NCBI GenBank assembly: GCA_021779635.1
Contig: JAJYAH010000303.1
Span: 1-7,912 of the forward strand
DNA from: Pseudomonadota bacterium
GTDB taxonomy: Bacteria > Pseudomonadota > Alphaproteobacteria > Rhizobiales > Xanthobacteraceae
Reading direction: 5' to 3'
DNA: 7,912 bases
Positions 6,324 to 7,912 of the stretch are shown here, piece by piece. The notes under the pieces were generated by a model that was not told where the DNA came from, did not search any database, and saw only the letters and a program-made list of their open reading frames with translations. The translations under genes were made by a program, and so were the position numbers. Position 1 is the first letter of the stretch. Each line of letters starts with the position of its first letter.

Positions 6324-7589
6324 ATGAATCACTTCGACTATCGCAACGGCGTGCTTCACGCCGAGGCGGTGAATCTGATCGATCTGGCGGATGCGGTCGG
6401 CACGCCGTTCTATTGCTATTCGACCGCGACGCTGGAGCGCCATTACCGGGTGTTCAGCGAAGCCTTCGCCGGCGAGAAGGCGGTGGTCTGTTATGCCATG
6501 AAGGCCAATTCCAACCAGTCGGTGCTGCGCACGCTGGCGAAACTCGGCGCCGGCGCCGACGTGGTTTCGGGCGGCGAATTGAAGCGTGCGCTGGCCGCCG
6601 GCATTCCGCCGCACAAGATCCTGTTCTCCGGCGTCGGCAAGACCGAAGCCGAACTGCGCGCGGCGCTGGCTGCGGATATTCTCTGCATCAACGTCGAATC
6701 GGAGCCGGAACTCGAATTGCTCTCGCGGCTTGCCGCCGAGACCGGCAAGACGGCGCGGATCTCGGTCCGGGTCAATCCCGATGTCGACGCCGGTACCCAT
6801 GCCAAGATCGCCACCGGCAAATCCGAGAACAAGTTCGGCGTTCCTCTTCCCCGGGCGCGCGCGGTTTATGCCCGCGCGGCACAACTGCCGGGGATCGAGG
6901 TGACCGGGACCGACATGCATATCGGCAGCCAGATCACCGACCTGAGCCGGATGGAGACCGCGTTCCGCATTCTGGCGGAATTCGTCCAGACGCTGCGCGC
7001 CGACGGCCACACCATTTCGCATATCGATTTCGGCGGCGGCCTCGGCATTCCCTATTACATGGATCGCGCAGCGCCTCCGGCGCCCGATGTCTATGCCGCC
7101 ATGGTCAAGCGCGTGACGCATAACCTCGGTTGTACGCTGATGTTCGAACCGGGGCGGATGATCGTCGGCAATGCCGGAATCCTCGTCACCCGCGTGATCT
7201 ATGTGAAGCCCGGCGCTGCGAAGAACTTTGTCATCATCGACGCGGCGATGAACGACCTGATCCGCCCCACTTTGTACGAGGCGCACCACGACATCCTGCC
7301 GCTCCGTCAGGCCGCCAACGGCGCGCCTACGATCGTCGCCGACGTGGTCGGGCCGGTCTGCGAAACCGGCGATTATCTCGCGCTCGACCGCAAGCTCGCC
7401 GAGCCCAAATCCGACGACCTCTTGGCGGTGATGACTGCCGGCGCGTACGGCGCGGTGCAATCCGGCACCTACAACACCCGCGCATTGGTGCCGGAAGTGC
7501 TGGTCAAGGACGATCAGTATGCGGTGGTGCGCCCTCGCATCGAGGTCGATCAACTGATCGCAATGGACAGACAAGCGCCGTGGTTGTGA
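6324..7589 (+). CDS. lysA: Diaminopimelate decarboxylase
   Basis: A 421-residue, PLP-dependent fold-type III decarboxylase that converts meso-diaminopimelate to lysine and CO2 in the cytoplasm, the final step of lysine synthesis. The barrel carries the PLP lysine Lys60 in VVCYAMKANSN, then HIGSQ (His199), the phosphate-binding glycine loop GGGLGIP (237-243) and EPGR (275-278). The C-terminal beta domain supplies GPVCETGD (Cys346, Glu347), which completes the partner subunit's active site, and AGAYG (372-376). Length and motifs are standard. The ATG at 6324 was chosen because MNHFDYRNG is a typical N terminus. The upstream extension to a TTG at 6270 would run toward the repeat element and looks non-coding. 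The ribosome binding site is weak (GGA at 6312-6314). The gene belongs to the argH-lptM-lysA group and is followed by a DUF4175-type gene after 170 bases. Confidence 0.97.
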   Translation: MNHFDYRNGVLHAEAVNLIDLADAVGTPFYCYSTATLERHYRVFSEAFAGEKAVVCYAMKANSNQSVLRTLAKLGAGADVVSGGELKRALAAGIPPHKILFSGVGKTEAELRAALAADILCINVESEPELELLSRLAAETGKTARISVRVNPDVDAGTHAKIATGKSENKFGVPLPRARAVYARAAQLPGIEVTGTDMHIGSQITDLSRMETAFRILAEFVQTLRADGHTISHIDFGGGLGIPYYMDRAAPPAPDVYAAMVKRVTHNLGCTLMFEPGRMIVGNAGILVTRVIYVKPGAAKNFVIIDAAMNDLIRPTLYEAHHDILPLRQAANGAPTIVADVVGPVCETGDYLALDRKLAEPKSDDLLAVMTAGAYGAVQSGTYNTRALVPEVLVKDDQYAVVRPRIEVDQLIAMDRQAPWL

Positions 7590-7762
7590 GCGATCGCCTG
7601 AATTGTCGCCGTAATTGACCACCATGCGCTGGAACACCGGTCGCCGGCTGGCGGTCACGCCTTCGTGTTATGCGCCTTTGACGGTGTAGGTTACCGCTCC
7701 GGAACGGGTGCCTCATTGCCGCCGTTGTGCTAGGGTGCTGTTTCGGAAACCCGGAGAGTTTG

Positions 7763-7912
7763 TTGAACGGCGCCACTCCCGACCCGTTAGAGCCAGCGCG
7801 CGACGCTGATGCCGTTTCACGGCTGCAGCTGATGCGGGCCTTGCAACGGGCCAGATATGCGATCGCGTGGGAGCGATGCTGGCCGCATCTGGCCCGGCTA
7901 TTGACCGTCGCC
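7763..7912 (+). CDS. DUF4175 / TIGR02302 family protein, N-terminal fragment (3' cut by window edge)
   Basis: Fifty codons are open to the last base of the window. The start is one of two adjacent TTG codons (7760 or 7763) after a good GGAGAG ribosome binding site (7753-7758). The visible sequence begins MNGATPDPLEPARDADAVSRL, then a basic, aromatic segment with ALQRARYAIAWERCWPHLARLL that leads toward an expected membrane span. From memory, this matches the N termini of the large TIGR02302 (DUF4175) membrane proteins found downstream of lysA in Bradyrhizobium and relatives. Their function is unknown. The assignment rests on a short segment plus position; the coding call itself is stronger than the family name. 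Confidence 0.7.
   Translation, partial: MNGATPDPLEPARDADAVSRLQLMRALQRARYAIAWERCWPHLARLLTVA

Noticed and set aside
6115..6327. A 70-codon frame through the lptM-lysA spacer
   Set aside because: It translates the extragenic repeat (SPRRGEV and PHPDPLPIGEG), a familiar source of spurious gene calls.
6297..7658. A 453-codon open frame antisense to lysA
   Set aside because: It is a mirror of the lysA codon pattern in GC-rich DNA. Its translation is rich in Arg, His, Asp and Gly with no recognisable domain, while lysA has every catalytic motif.

Overview
The window is chromosomal DNA from a GC-rich alphaproteobacterium, most likely of the Bradyrhizobium/Rhodopseudomonas group (Nitrobacteraceae). 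Three things point there. The TlpA protein closely resembles the Bradyrhizobium protein as I remember it. The cluster tlpA / argH / lptM / lysA / DUF4175-type gene is familiar from that group. A hairpin-rich extragenic repeat of the kind common in those genomes lies between lptM and lysA. The assignment comes from recall and reading, not from a search.

Layout, left to right. At 1-825 is the 3' part of etfA (electron transfer flavoprotein alpha subunit), cut by the window edge. It is followed by hbdA at 927-1808 (3-hydroxybutyryl-CoA dehydrogenase). A strong RNA hairpin sits between them, directly against the hbdA ribosome binding site. A small MSAD-like tautomerase on the minus strand (1873-2256) is divergent from a LysR-type regulator (2364-3221); their AT-rich shared upstream region holds two interleaved inverted repeats. 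Next come a 66-residue YjfB-like putative motility protein (3284-3484) and, convergent with it, tlpA (3481-4170, minus), a membrane-anchored periplasmic thioredoxin. The two genes use the same CTAG tetranucleotide for their stop codons.

On the right is the biosynthetic block: argH (argininosuccinate lyase, last step of arginine synthesis), lptM (small lipoprotein of the LPS-assembly machinery), lysA (diaminopimelate decarboxylase, last step of lysine synthesis) and the first 50 codons of a DUF4175/TIGR02302-type membrane protein. All four read rightward and could be partly co-transcribed, although a candidate promoter and the repeat element separate lptM from lysA.

Most of the content is ordinary core metabolism. 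The most unusual feature is the argH leader. Four degenerate 14-bp tandem repeats create three five-codon mini-ORFs, each overlapping the next start by ATGA, and the last overlaps the argH start. This looks like a chain of translational coupling and deserves a check. The second tier of interest is the operator-like region of the tautomerase/LysR pair and the tautomerase's altered active-site arginine pair.
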